A stretch of 64,000 nucleotides of DNA from an uncultured Collinsella sp. (lineage in GTDB: Bacteria; Actinomycetota; Coriobacteriia; Coriobacteriales; Coriobacteriaceae), in NCBI GenBank assembly GCA_900757495.1, contig CAAENX010000029.1, forward strand, positions 1-64,000. The letters run 5' to 3'. Below, in pieces: positions 8,849 through 18,500 of this stretch; position 1 is the first letter of the stretch; each line of letters starts with the position of its first letter. Made by a program: the position numbers and the translations under genes. The notes under the pieces were generated by a model, which saw only the letters and a program-made list of their open reading frames with translations, made no database searches and was not told the origin of the DNA.

Positions 8849-9264
8849 CCAGTCGCTACATCGTTTCCTTACTCGCGGCGTAATGTTCCGCCTGCTTAAG
8901 GGCGTCCTCGTAGGCGCACTGTTTTGCTTCGTGCTCTTGCGCGTAGCGCTCCTGTTCCGCTTGCCTGGGAACAGGCGCGGTCATGCTTCGGGGGTCTTTG
9001 GGAGATAACTGTGCAAGCGAGTCTCTGTGCGAGGTGTCCCTGATGCGTGTCGCCCTTGCAGTGATGGACGTTGAGGAGCGTGAAGCATTGGAGTGCGATC
9101 TTGAGAAGCTGCTCGCTTCGTGTGGGTAATCGCCGGCTGTCCCTCTTTCCTTTCTTTCCTTTTCTCGGACGGCATGGATGCCGCCGCCTCGACCGCCTTG
9201 CGTGAGTTTTTGTCCGCACGGGGTGGTATTCAACACATGCAACAACTAAATCGGAGGTTTGACC
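8849..9264. other. Gap of about 415 bases with only weak small-ORF candidates
   Basis: No confident gene. On the plus strand ATG 8983 to TAA 9129 encodes 48 residues ending LECDLEKLLASCG. On the minus strand ATG 8984 to stop 8856 encodes 42 helical, A/E/Q-rich residues (MTAPVPRQAEQERYAQEHEA and on). Both lack a convincing ribosome-binding site and they face apart from the same point, so at most one is real. A pyrimidine-rich tract (ctttcctttctttcctttt) lies at about 9143-9163 upstream of the next operon. Confidence 0.3.
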
Positions 9265-12200
9265 ATGGCTACGTGGGAACTCAACTGTCAATCGATTCCG
9301 TCGTCTACAGGCGACAAGGAGCTCGCTCCCTATCTCGCACGTCAAAAGGCGATGCGCGAGTTTTTTGAACGCGCGCTGTTTGCCCCTAAGGGCCAGGATA
9401 ACGCTAGTGACCAGGACAACAATGGCCTGTACTTTTTGGGTGCCACGACGGGCTCGGGAAAAAACTACACGGCCGAGCAGGTCACGGCAGACCTGATTGC
9501 CGGCGGCTGGGATGGGTCGGGCTGCTTTAACAAATGTCCTGGTCGCCGTACCTTGGTGTTTGTGGTTCCAGGTAAGGACAATCGCGACGACTATGTTGCA
9601 AGTGTGCGCGAGTTGCTGGTTGCCCAGGGCATGGATTGCGATGATGCGGCACGTATGGTGTTTGATCTACCGCGCGCGGGGGAGAACATCAAAAACTGGA
9701 TCGATACCGCGTTTGATAAGGGCAGCATAAGGCCGCGTGATATTTCCTGCCCCTTTGGGGCGAAGGACGGGGCTGTTCATCGCGACATTACGCACGCGTG
9801 GCGCGGTGCGATGGAGGTCGCCGATGACCTTTTGGGCCTTTTGGACAAGAAGGAGCGTCTGGGAAGCGTTGTCGACCGCCTGACTCCAGGGCTGTGGGAT
9901 AAGCTGGCGTTGGCAGACGCGAGCTTGCGTCGAGCGGTGAGCCGTGGACGCCAGAGCATCACGCGTGGCTTTGAGGAGATTCCCCGGATTTGGCCCTCGG
10001 CATTGCTCAACGATAAGCGCACGCCGCATGTAATTGCATGCACGCCGCAAAAGCTCGTCAATAGAATCGATACGGTGACAGGAGCGAGCGTCGTGTTCTT
10101 TAGCGCAGCGGTTGTCGACGAATGCCTGTTTATCTTTGACGAGATCGACCATGCGAAGGCCGATATGCTGTCGATGCTGGCGGCGGGACATATGAAATTT
10201 CAGCCCGACGAGATGCTGCGTATTCTTGACCGCCATTTTAATGGCGGCGTGGTTGATCCTCTGCTGCTGGGAAATCGGGACCAGTGGATGGCGGTCTATA
10301 CGCATGCCTCGACCTCGGGCGAGCACGAGGGGTCAAACGCGGCAACGGGCAAGGTTTCGCGCGCAAGTGTGGAGACGGCTGCCGAAGAGATCGCCAAGGG
10401 TGCCAAGCGTATTCAAAAGATGATCGCTGCGTGTATTCAGGATATGGAGCTGCAGCAGCCTTTTGCCCTGTCTGACAAGGCGAAAGACGAGCAGCTTGCC
10501 GGTCGTCATCTGTTTGGCAGCGACGATATTTCGGTGGGCGATGGCCTGTCGAATCCCTTGCGCTATGAGCTCGATACTCGCCGCCACCGCAACATGATTA
10601 CGTCTTGTGGGACGGACGAGCAGCAGACCGTCAATAAGGCGGTGCGCCGTGCGCGCGGCCTTGTCAGGATGGTGGTGGGCCATCTTGCCCGCTGTGCCAC
10701 GCTTATGGACAAGCTGTACTACGGCAGCATTTCGTACAAGGACGATCTTTCGCGCAAGAATATCATCGATGCCCTGGGCATTAGGAACGACCAGACCAAC
10801 GAGAAATACTTCTGGAATTCGCTGATGCTGGCGCTGTTCTTTAAGGACCGCAAGAACGACGAAATCGATGCCGCTGACGACTCGATGTATGCGCGTGGTG
10901 TTGACTACCTGGTGATGGAAACCACTATCGACCATATGTTTACCACGTACCTCACCAACCACGGCATTGAGCGCATGCCCGAGGCGTATCTGGCCTCCAT
11001 TGCCGCCAAGGCTCCCTGCGTGTGCATGAGCGCTACCTGGAACGCGCCGACCATTAAGAACTTTGATCTGGATTATCTGGACGAAGTGCACGGCGTGGTT
11101 CGTAAAGATGCTTGGATTGGCGAGCTCAACCAGGAGATCGTGCGACAGACCAAGCTATTCAACAAGCATGCGGCAACGGTGTATGACGTCGACGTCGTTT
11201 GGGTCGACGAGTCCAAGAAGCTTGCCGGCATGGCGGCCGTGGCCGGCGGCGTCTATGGCGGCGGTATCGTGTCGCCCGACGAGGTGTACGAGCATGCGAT
11301 GGAATTCTTTGACCAGATTGGCGTGAGCGAAGGGCTTGCGGTGTGCCTGCGCCGAAAGATTGCCGACAGGGTGACCACGAGCGATGCCGAAAGCATCGAG
11401 TTTGAACTAAAGCGTCTGGGCAAGACGCTCGTTGCTGTGGGCGCTTGGGCGCGTGGTGTGGCGCGCAGTGAGCAGCAGGCAGGAGCTATCTTTACGACAC
11501 GACACATGGGAAACCATGACGACTTTAATAGTTTGGCGCTGGATCTTGCCCGAGAAATCGTTGCCGAACTGGTGATTAGGAACGTTAAGCACCCCGGGGC
11601 GTCGTACGAGAAGTCGCTCGAGGAAGCCAAGGATATGGTGCCGTGCTTTAACGCCTCCGGCTGGGAGGAGGGCTGGTACGGCGCCCAGAGTCGCTTGAAG
11701 GACGGCGAGCCGACGTTGATGTTTATCAATCTTGCTGCTGGCGGCTTTTCCAAAAACCTCAAATACGAGGTGCCGGAGAGCCTGCGCAGCACGGTGCGCC
11801 AGGTGGACTGCGGCTTTGATAACGTCGAGCGACATCCCAAGATGGATCTCGATTTTTTGTACGTTGAGTCGCCCACGAGCCGCTTGACCTGGGGAGTCGA
11901 TATCAGTTCAAAGAAGTTTGACCAGCAGGCGCTGCTTGGCGTGGTCGAACAGGAGGAGCTCGTGACGCGCGGTGAGATCCCGTTTATTCAGAAGCGCCAT
12001 CGCGTGCGTACGGTACTGGCGGGCGTTGGCGGAAAACTGCCAGTTCGCGACACCCTCTCGTACCAGGTCGAAGGCGCCCGCATTGTGGCGCAGGCGGTGG
12101 GCCGCTTGATGCGTACGAGCGTTAAGATGCCGCACGTGCAAGTGATGCTCGATCGCAAAATCGCCGGCGATTGCGACTTTTCGTTCCTGCACGATCTGCC

Positions 12201-13215
12201 GATGGGCTACGAGCTGGAGCAGGTAGTTGGCGCCTGTGCGGCCGCCAACAACCACATGGCGGACAAGAAGCAGCGCGCTGCTAACAAGCAGCAGAACCTT
12301 GCTGCCTTTAGGAACAACCTGGCAAAAGAGAAGCACGAAAAGCTGGCATGGAAGGTTACCTCCCTCGATGCGCGCGAGGAGGATCTGGCCGCCTTTGACG
12401 ACGAGCGCGACTTTTATCGGCATCATTTTTGCCTGCCGTGGGAGGATCTGACGAGCTATCCTGCGCGCAAAAGCACTGCGCTGCGCATGCCGTTCGCCGC
12501 GAGTGGCTATGCGTACGCGGAGGGCGGAGCGTGCAAGGTGCCGCATTTTGAGTTCCCCAACTACGATGGCGAGCCTGTCGAGCAGATTGCCGCCCGTCTG
12601 GAGGAGCGCTGTCGCTATAACGAGGGCTTTAAGGGCGCAAAGGTTCGCCAGGTAAGCCAGACGGCCGCCCGTGTGCCCGAGCTGCTGTCAATTCGCGAAG
12701 TGCGTGAGCGTTGGTCGAGCGACGGGGTGCCCACAACGCTGCAGCCGGCAGCGACGGCGCACATGACGCCCTATATGTTCCAGGCGGTATACCTGGGAGA
12801 GCTTGGAGAATCTGCCGGAAGGGCAATCTTTGAGGCGTGCTACGATGGCCGTTATTCGCTTACGCGTGGTGATGCTGTCCATGTCGAGACGGGCGGCGAT
12901 TTTGAGGTGCTCGATGCCGCCGGCAACAAGACCGGGGTGTGGATCGACTTTAAGCACTACCGTATCGGCGCCTATGAGGCCTACAGGCGCAACGGCGGCG
13001 AGACCACGGATGCCGAGCGCTTTAAGGCCAAGGCTCAAAAAGTTGGGCAGAAGCGCCTGCTGATCGTCAATGTTTTGGCCGATGAAGCGGCGCTGGAGCT
13101 CCGCCAAAAGCCAATCGACGACGAGGGGATGGTGTTCTCCTTCCCCTATATGGCAGCTGATGGAGCAATCAGCCTGGAGATGATGGAGGCGATCGGCCGT
13201 GCAATCGAAGCATAG
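9265..13215 (+). CDS. DinG-like SF2 helicase with C-terminal PD-(D/E)XK-like motif; candidate PIWI-associated defence helicase
   Basis: 1,316 residues from ATG 9265, with GGAGG (9254-9258) six bases upstream. Superfamily 2 motifs: Walker A-like GATTGSGKN (59-67; Asn follows the Lys where Thr or Ser is usual), Walker B FIFDEID (D292-E293), motif III SAT (589-591) and motif VI QAVGRLMRT (943-951) followed by VQVMLDRK, the layout of DinG/XPD-type helicases. Near the C-terminus FEVLD (D1217), then WIDFKHY (D1228, K1230), resembles the D-X10-D-X-K core of PD-(D/E)XK nucleases. The next gene starts inside this one, so both products are probably made together. Known pPIWI-RE systems encode a PIWI-like protein, a DinG-type helicase and a REase; here the REase may be fused to the helicase. 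Helicase firm, nuclease moderate, system inferred. Confidence 0.8.
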   Translation: MATWELNCQSIPSSTGDKELAPYLARQKAMREFFERALFAPKGQDNASDQDNNGLYFLGATTGSGKNYTAEQVTADLIAGGWDGSGCFNKCPGRRTLVFVVPGKDNRDDYVASVRELLVAQGMDCDDAARMVFDLPRAGENIKNWIDTAFDKGSIRPRDISCPFGAKDGAVHRDITHAWRGAMEVADDLLGLLDKKERLGSVVDRLTPGLWDKLALADASLRRAVSRGRQSITRGFEEIPRIWPSALLNDKRTPHVIACTPQKLVNRIDTVTGASVVFFSAAVVDECLFIFDEIDHAKADMLSMLAAGHMKFQPDEMLRILDRHFNGGVVDPLLLGNRDQWMAVYTHASTSGEHEGSNAATGKVSRASVETAAEEIAKGAKRIQKMIAACIQDMELQQPFALSDKAKDEQLAGRHLFGSDDISVGDGLSNPLRYELDTRRHRNMITSCGTDEQQTVNKAVRRARGLVRMVVGHLARCATLMDKLYYGSISYKDDLSRKNIIDALGIRNDQTNEKYFWNSLMLALFFKDRKNDEIDAADDSMYARGVDYLVMETTIDHMFTTYLTNHGIERMPEAYLASIAAKAPCVCMSATWNAPTIKNFDLDYLDEVHGVVRKDAWIGELNQEIVRQTKLFNKHAATVYDVDVVWVDESKKLAGMAAVAGGVYGGGIVSPDEVYEHAMEFFDQIGVSEGLAVCLRRKIADRVTTSDAESIEFELKRLGKTLVAVGAWARGVARSEQQAGAIFTTRHMGNHDDFNSLALDLAREIVAELVIRNVKHPGASYEKSLEEAKDMVPCFNASGWEEGWYGAQSRLKDGEPTLMFINLAAGGFSKNLKYEVPESLRSTVRQVDCGFDNVERHPKMDLDFLYVESPTSRLTWGVDISSKKFDQQALLGVVEQEELVTRGEIPFIQKRHRVRTVLAGVGGKLPVRDTLSYQVEGARIVAQAVGRLMRTSVKMPHVQVMLDRKIAGDCDFSFLHDLPMGYELEQVVGACAAANNHMADKKQRAANKQQNLAAFRNNLAKEKHEKLAWKVTSLDAREEDLAAFDDERDFYRHHFCLPWEDLTSYPARKSTALRMPFAASGYAYAEGGACKVPHFEFPNYDGEPVEQIAARLEERCRYNEGFKGAKVRQVSQTAARVPELLSIREVRERWSSDGVPTTLQPAATAHMTPYMFQAVYLGELGESAGRAIFEACYDGRYSLTRGDAVHVETGGDFEVLDAAGNKTGVWIDFKHYRIGAYEAYRRNGGETTDAERFKAKAQKVGQKRLLIVNVLADEAALELRQKPIDDEGMVFSFPYMAADGAISLEMMEAIGRAIEA

Positions 13216-15094
13216 CCAGCCGTGTGGCCTGGGCGACATCGCCGTATCCGAGTTCGATTTGCAGCTCGATGCCGCTGCTGCCGAGGAGCGCTACTCGGTC
13301 TTTTGGTGCAATGTAGGCGATGCTGGCAAGCATGCCGTGGCGAACTTTATGGCCGATGTGTGCCAGACGGGCAAGGTCGTCGCGCTCACGCAGCTTGCCG
13401 ATAACCGCGTCTTTCTCATGGTCAAGGCGGGCGCGCAGACGGGCGATCTTAATGCCTCGCTTTATCAGGAGCAGGTGGTTCCGATTAAAACTCATTGGGA
13501 CGAGCTGGATGATTACGTAGCGTTGCGTCTGCTGTTTAACTCGTGCTCGCAGTTCGAGGGAATTGAGGACGAAGTTCCCAATGACACCGGGCACCTGTAT
13601 GTCATTAGCGCCAAGGGTGCCCGCCGCGATGCTGTCGAAAGCGACGGAAGGGGACCTGCCAAGATCGAAACGGTTGAAATCGTTATCGATGAGGATTGCA
13701 CCTTTGATCTTAAGGTTCGGACGTTTACCAAGCGCCGTATGCTTATTGGCAGGGCACAAGGTGACGAGAAAGAGCTCGAAAAGATTAAGAGCCAAGTGGG
13801 CTACAGGCTATCGCCCGTGGCGACGATGGTGCTTGCCCACGAACAAAAAGACGAGTACATCCTGCGCCGAGCCAAGGGCGACAAGCCGTCCAAGCGCCGT
13901 GATCTGACGTTCTCGGCCCAGGCGGACAAGGTCGCCTATACCAAGAAGGGCATTCTGTATCGAGAGCTGCAGATTCTCGAACGCCGTTACAGCGACTTCG
14001 CCCGGGTGACGCTCATGGAATACCCGCGTAAGAGTTTCTACGAGGTGCTCAAGGGCGATGAGTACGTGCGCGTGGTTGCGGAGCGCATGGCGGGGCAGCG
14101 AATCGTGGTGTCGTTTGCGCGTAATGGGCTTGCCGAAGTAGCGCGCCGGCTGGCCGATCGACTTAACGATTCCTCGTGGGGCGTTCGCGCATCGTATGGC
14201 GGAAGGACCGTGGATTCGCGGGCGCTGAACCTTGTCGTTGTGCCCAATGAGGTTGCTGAGGACGACGGCTATGCCTTACATGTTGGCGTGGTGGAACAGC
14301 ACGTGACGCCGGATGTGTGCGAGCCACTGTTTAAGGTGGCGCCAAAGCAAAAGGACCGCAATGCGCAAGAGGCGATCCTGGGCGCCATGCTCAAAGAACT
14401 GCTGGTAAAGCAGGATGTTATCGACGAGCGGGTGACGGCGTTTGATCTTGATGCTTTGGATATTGAGTCGGTGACGGTGTGTGGCTTAGTCGATGTGCCG
14501 CATAAGGCAAAGGACAAGATTGAGTTGGATTCGCGTATCGCTACGTTGACTATTGGCGCGGACGGGGACATGCGCTATGCCTCACATTCGGCAGAGGATG
14601 GTCCCGAGGACGAGATGGAGCTCGATCTGCTGACCGCGGACGGCAAACTCGATAAGGGCGCCTATGTCTTTGACGTGCATGCGAACGGACGCGCTATGCT
14701 CGCACGCGTGCGGGATACGGGCTTGACGACCTTCTCTAGCGACTTCGTGAACTTGGTGCGCGATTACCAGCTTACGGGTAAGGCGGGTCGTAAGAAGGAG
14801 TTTTTCGAGAGTTACAACTCGCCCTATTACGGCATTGGAACGTTCGAACGCGCAGGGATGACCTGCTATTTTGTGGGCGTCAACAACGGCACCCAGGAGG
14901 ATGTAGCGACTGCGATTCACGTGCGTTCGATTGAGATGCTCGGCGGCGATGATTTGTCCGAGTTGTTGGTTCAGCTGGCCAACATAGGCCTTTCGCGCTA
15001 TAAGGCTCCGTCCGTGTGGCCGATTCCGGTCAAGTATCTCAACGAGTGCGCTGCGCGTGAGGGTGCGGTGGGGGATGGCGGTGGCGGCAAGTGA
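13199..15094 (+). CDS. PIWI/Argonaute-like (RNase H-fold) protein, partner of the DinG-like helicase
   Basis: 631 residues. The start GTG 13199 lies inside the helicase gene, with GGAGG (13185-13189) nine bases upstream, giving a 17-base overlap. The N-terminal half (about 1-310) has a beta-rich stretch ETVEIVIDEDCTFDLKVRTF followed by TKRRML. The C-terminal half carries features reminiscent of PIWI-type proteins: LNLVVVPNE, VGVVEQHVTPD (H368), EAILGAMLKELLVKQDVID, YFVGVNNGTQEDVATAIHVR and a terminal PSVWPIPVKYLNEC (604-617), much like the proline-rich KY end of Argonautes. A catalytic DEDX tetrad is not evident, so it may be a binding rather than a cutting protein. Family membership is motif-level inference; HHpred against Piwi and RNaseH_pPIWI_RE profiles would decide. 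No separate third gene follows. Confidence 0.6.
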   Translation: MQSKHSQPCGLGDIAVSEFDLQLDAAAAEERYSVFWCNVGDAGKHAVANFMADVCQTGKVVALTQLADNRVFLMVKAGAQTGDLNASLYQEQVVPIKTHWDELDDYVALRLLFNSCSQFEGIEDEVPNDTGHLYVISAKGARRDAVESDGRGPAKIETVEIVIDEDCTFDLKVRTFTKRRMLIGRAQGDEKELEKIKSQVGYRLSPVATMVLAHEQKDEYILRRAKGDKPSKRRDLTFSAQADKVAYTKKGILYRELQILERRYSDFARVTLMEYPRKSFYEVLKGDEYVRVVAERMAGQRIVVSFARNGLAEVARRLADRLNDSSWGVRASYGGRTVDSRALNLVVVPNEVAEDDGYALHVGVVEQHVTPDVCEPLFKVAPKQKDRNAQEAILGAMLKELLVKQDVIDERVTAFDLDALDIESVTVCGLVDVPHKAKDKIELDSRIATLTIGADGDMRYASHSAEDGPEDEMELDLLTADGKLDKGAYVFDVHANGRAMLARVRDTGLTTFSSDFVNLVRDYQLTGKAGRKKEFFESYNSPYYGIGTFERAGMTCYFVGVNNGTQEDVATAIHVRSIEMLGGDDLSELLVQLANIGLSRYKAPSVWPIPVKYLNECAAREGAVGDGGGGK

Positions 15095-15189
15095 TGGTGT
15101 TGCGCAATTATCGCTCCTAGAACTTTTTGAAATTATGCTTGCATTGTAAAAGCCGAGAACATATACTGCAGCCATAGCACATCAGATGG

Positions 15190-15206
15190 GGTCTCAAAAA
15201 GAGACC
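15190..15206. promoter_or_regulatory. Perfect palindrome ggtctc-aaaaa-gagacc upstream of a small ORF
   Basis: A 6-base perfect inverted repeat with an A5 spacer lies 42 bases upstream of the small gene at 15248 and 95 bases after the PIWI-like gene. There is no T-run, so an operator is more likely than a terminator. Function is inferred from position only. Confidence 0.35.
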
Positions 15207-15247
15207 AAGCAAACGAGTTTTCAGTTTATGTTGAGAGGTATTTGAGC

Positions 15248-15442
15248 ATGACCAGCAGAATTTTCCCCCTTTACAACGACAATACCGACCATATCGATTT
15301 CAATACCATCTGCGGTTACAGTATTTGTTCTAAGGCTGAGAACTATATGTTCGCTCAAGATGATTTAGAGCTTAGCTCCGAAGATTATGAGTACCTGAAT
15401 GATATTGAGCGCGAGCGAGAGTATGAGCTCGGCATCCGCTGA
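15248..15442 (+). CDS. Small acidic protein (64 residues) downstream of the PIWI-like gene
   Basis: ATG 15248 follows AGAGG (15234-15238) at nine bases; TTG 15242 is an in-frame alternative. The product begins MTSRIFPLYNDNTDHIDFNT and ends in a very acidic segment (LELSSEDYEYLNDIERERE). There is no membrane span and no family I recognise. Small acidic proteins next to nucleic-acid-binding defence proteins are sometimes inhibitors or DNA mimics, but here that is speculation from position and charge. The region is AT-richer than the flanking genes. Confidence 0.55.
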   Translation: MTSRIFPLYNDNTDHIDFNTICGYSICSKAENYMFAQDDLELSSEDYEYLNDIEREREYELGIR

Positions 15443-15563
15443 TGGATGTGGGCTTGACTCCAACTCCTCCGATTTAATTACCCCGTTATCACCTCTTTTT
15501 AGCGGGGCACGTTAGATCGACTATGTGTGTCAGACATCAGCTCATCGTGGGAAGGAATCGGCA

Positions 15564-18500
15564 ATGAGCAAGAACGTGAATAAGAACATCAATGGCGGCG
15601 CTGTGGGTAAGGCGAAGGCCGCCGGGCGCATAGCGACGGTTGCCGCGGCGACGATCGCCATGACGGGCGGGTCGCTGCTGTCTCCACTGACCGCGGTGGC
15701 ACAGGGCGCGAACGGTGCCGACGCTACTGGGAAGCCGGCTGCGGTGCTGTCTCCGTTGACGAGCGCGGCCGCTGCTAGTACTGGCGCGGGCACGGTGTCG
15801 GCGGCGCAGAAGGTCGCCAACCTGCAGGCTGCGGTCGATGCGGCTCGTGCTAAGGCCGCTGCCGCCAAGGCCGATCTGGAAGCAGCCGCCGCTCCTTACG
15901 ACGCTGCCGCTGCCAACCAGCAGCAGGCGCAGGGTGCCTACGACGCGGCCCATGGTGCAAGCGACGCTGCCACTTCTGCGGCTTCGACCGAGCTGGAAAA
16001 GCAGATGGGCGCTGCGCAGGACAAGGTCGATGCGGATGTGAAGACGCTTGAGGACGCTCAGGCTGCGCTTGGTGCCGCTAAGAAGAACCTGGCGGACAAG
16101 GACGAAGCTCTGGCCACCGCCCAGAAGGCGTCAGACGATGCTCAGGCTGCGCTTGAGGCTGCTCAGGCTGCCGCATCCGATGCCACGCCCGAGGCCGTGG
16201 CCGCTGCCCAGGCTGCAGCTGATCAGGCTGCGAGCGAGCTGGCTCAGGCCACGCAGCAGGCGGCTGACGCTCAGGCTAGGCTCGTGGATGCCCAGGCTGC
16301 CGCTGACGCCGCCGCGGCTAAAAAGCAGGACACACAGGACAAGCTTTCGGCAGCTCAGCAGGCAAAGGATGCGGCCGATACGGATGTGAATGCCGCTCAG
16401 GCGAGCTATGACGCTGCCAAGGCAGATTTGGATCGAGCCGAGCAGGGTGCGGCGGGCCCGGAGTACGAGGCTGCCAAGGCCAAGGTGGACGCCGCCGCTG
16501 CCACGCTGGACGCCGCCAAGTCAGTGCAGGCGCGGCGCGAGGGCGAACTCGCTGCTGCCTCGCAGGAAGTGACCACTGCCGAGGGTGAGGTGCAGGCTGC
16601 TCAGCAGGCGCTCGCCGTCCAGCAGCAGACTGCGGCTGACGCGCAGTCCAAGTTGGACGCTGCCACGGCTACTGCGACCGCGGCAGACACCGCCCTCGGT
16701 CAGGCCAAGACCGATCATGCCAGTGCGCTCGCGGCGCTGGCCGATGCCCAGGCCAAGCTCTCGGCCGCTAAGGACGAGAAGAACGCTGCCGGCAAGGCGC
16801 TCGACCAGGCAAAGGCTCAAAAGCAGCAGGCCGATCAGGCTGTGGCACAGGCGCAGGCCAAGCTCGACGCTGCCCAGGCTACGGCGAACGCCTCGGCGGA
16901 AAACTACCGCCAGGGTGCTATTGCGTTCTTTAAGAGCGTGGGTGCCGACGATGCGGCGGACCTGATCCTCAACTGCAAATATGCCAGCCTTACCAAGGTG
17001 GGCGAGGAAGTTGACGCGACGAGTCTGACCAACATGAAGCAAGCGATTGTGTGGCTCAAGGCGTGCAACGAGTACCGCAAGAGCGTCGGCTTGAGCGAGC
17101 TCAAGGTGACGTACAGCATGATGGCGACTGCCATTGCTGACGCGAATTACTCCGACACCAAGGTTGCCCATGCTCAGCAGTTCAACGTGGGCGAAAACGT
17201 GGCGTGGAACTACGGAAGCGATCCGTTCATCCAGTGGGTCGATCAGGAAAAGGCTGTCTTTGACCGCGCTGCGGCTACGCTGGGGGCGACGGGCCTTACG
17301 GGAAAGGCTGCTTTCGATTTTTATCGTCAGCATGGTGACGAAGTGGACCGCTACGTTGCCGCGCATGGCGGGAACGTGCATACAGTCGGTCACTACATGA
17401 ATGTGATCGATCCCGATTACACCGTGACGGGCATGGGGGTTTGCACGCGCGGGACGATGAACCGTTGGCTTACGCAGGCGCAGACGTTCTCTATGTCTGG
17501 AGGATGGTACACGAATGCCGCCAATCCGATGACGGTTGCCGAATACGAGGCCGTGCTTAATGCGTGGTGTGACTCGCTGGCAAATCCTGGGCAGGGCGTG
17601 GACGCGGCGCGCAGGGAGCTTGCTGCGGCGCAGGGCGTTGCTGACGATGCCGGCAACAAGGCGAATGCGGCATCGCAGGCCGTTGCAGCAAAGCAGGCCC
17701 AGGTTGAGCGCTCTGCCACTGCCGTTGATGCTGCGGCTGACAAGGTCTCGGAGGCTCAGGTCGCTGTGGAGCAGAAGCAGGCCGCAGCTGAGGCCGCCGC
17801 GCGTGCCGTTAGTGATGCCCGCGCCGATTTGGGCGCTGCCAACGCCGCTGTTACGGCAGCGCAGGACGCCGTGGCCGCCAAGTCTGGCGAGCTCGACATT
17901 GCTAAGGAAGAGGTGGTTGCTGCCAAGCGCGCGCTGGACGCCGCTCGTGCCGGTGTCGGCGACAAGCAGGACGCACTTGCCGCGGCCCAGAATGAGCTGG
18001 CGGCATACTCAGCCGATATCGCTGCTGCTCAGCGTGCGTTTGATGCGGCGTCGTCTGCACTCGAGGACGCTCGTGCCAATCAGCGCGAGGCGGAGGCTGA
18101 ATTTGCTGTTGCCCAAGGCGATGCAGATCAGGCTGATATCGATGCTGTTGCCGCTCAGGCGGAGCTCGATATGGCCCAGCGCGCTGCGAGCGATGCCGGC
18201 GCTGCCGTGACAACGGCTCAGGCAAAGTCTGATGCGGCTGCTGCCCGTGCCTCTCAGCTTAAGAATGCCGCTGCGGCACTTTCCAAGGCTACTGAGGACA
18301 AGGCCGCTGCCGATGCTGCGCTTGATGCCGCGGAGATGGCCGTGAGCGATGCCGAGTACGATTTTGCGGAGGCCGACGACGCCGTGACGGATGCGGCTGC
18401 CACCCGCGACGCCTCTGCCGCTGCGGTCGCCCGCCTGCGCAGGATTGATCTTGCCGAAGCCATCGTCAACGGCAGCGCTGACGATGCAGACGAGGCGCTC

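Noticed and set aside
8856..9245. 129-residue minus-strand frame
   Set aside because: No ribosome-binding site and mixed composition; only its last 42 residues look protein-like, so it is listed only as a weak candidate in the gap.
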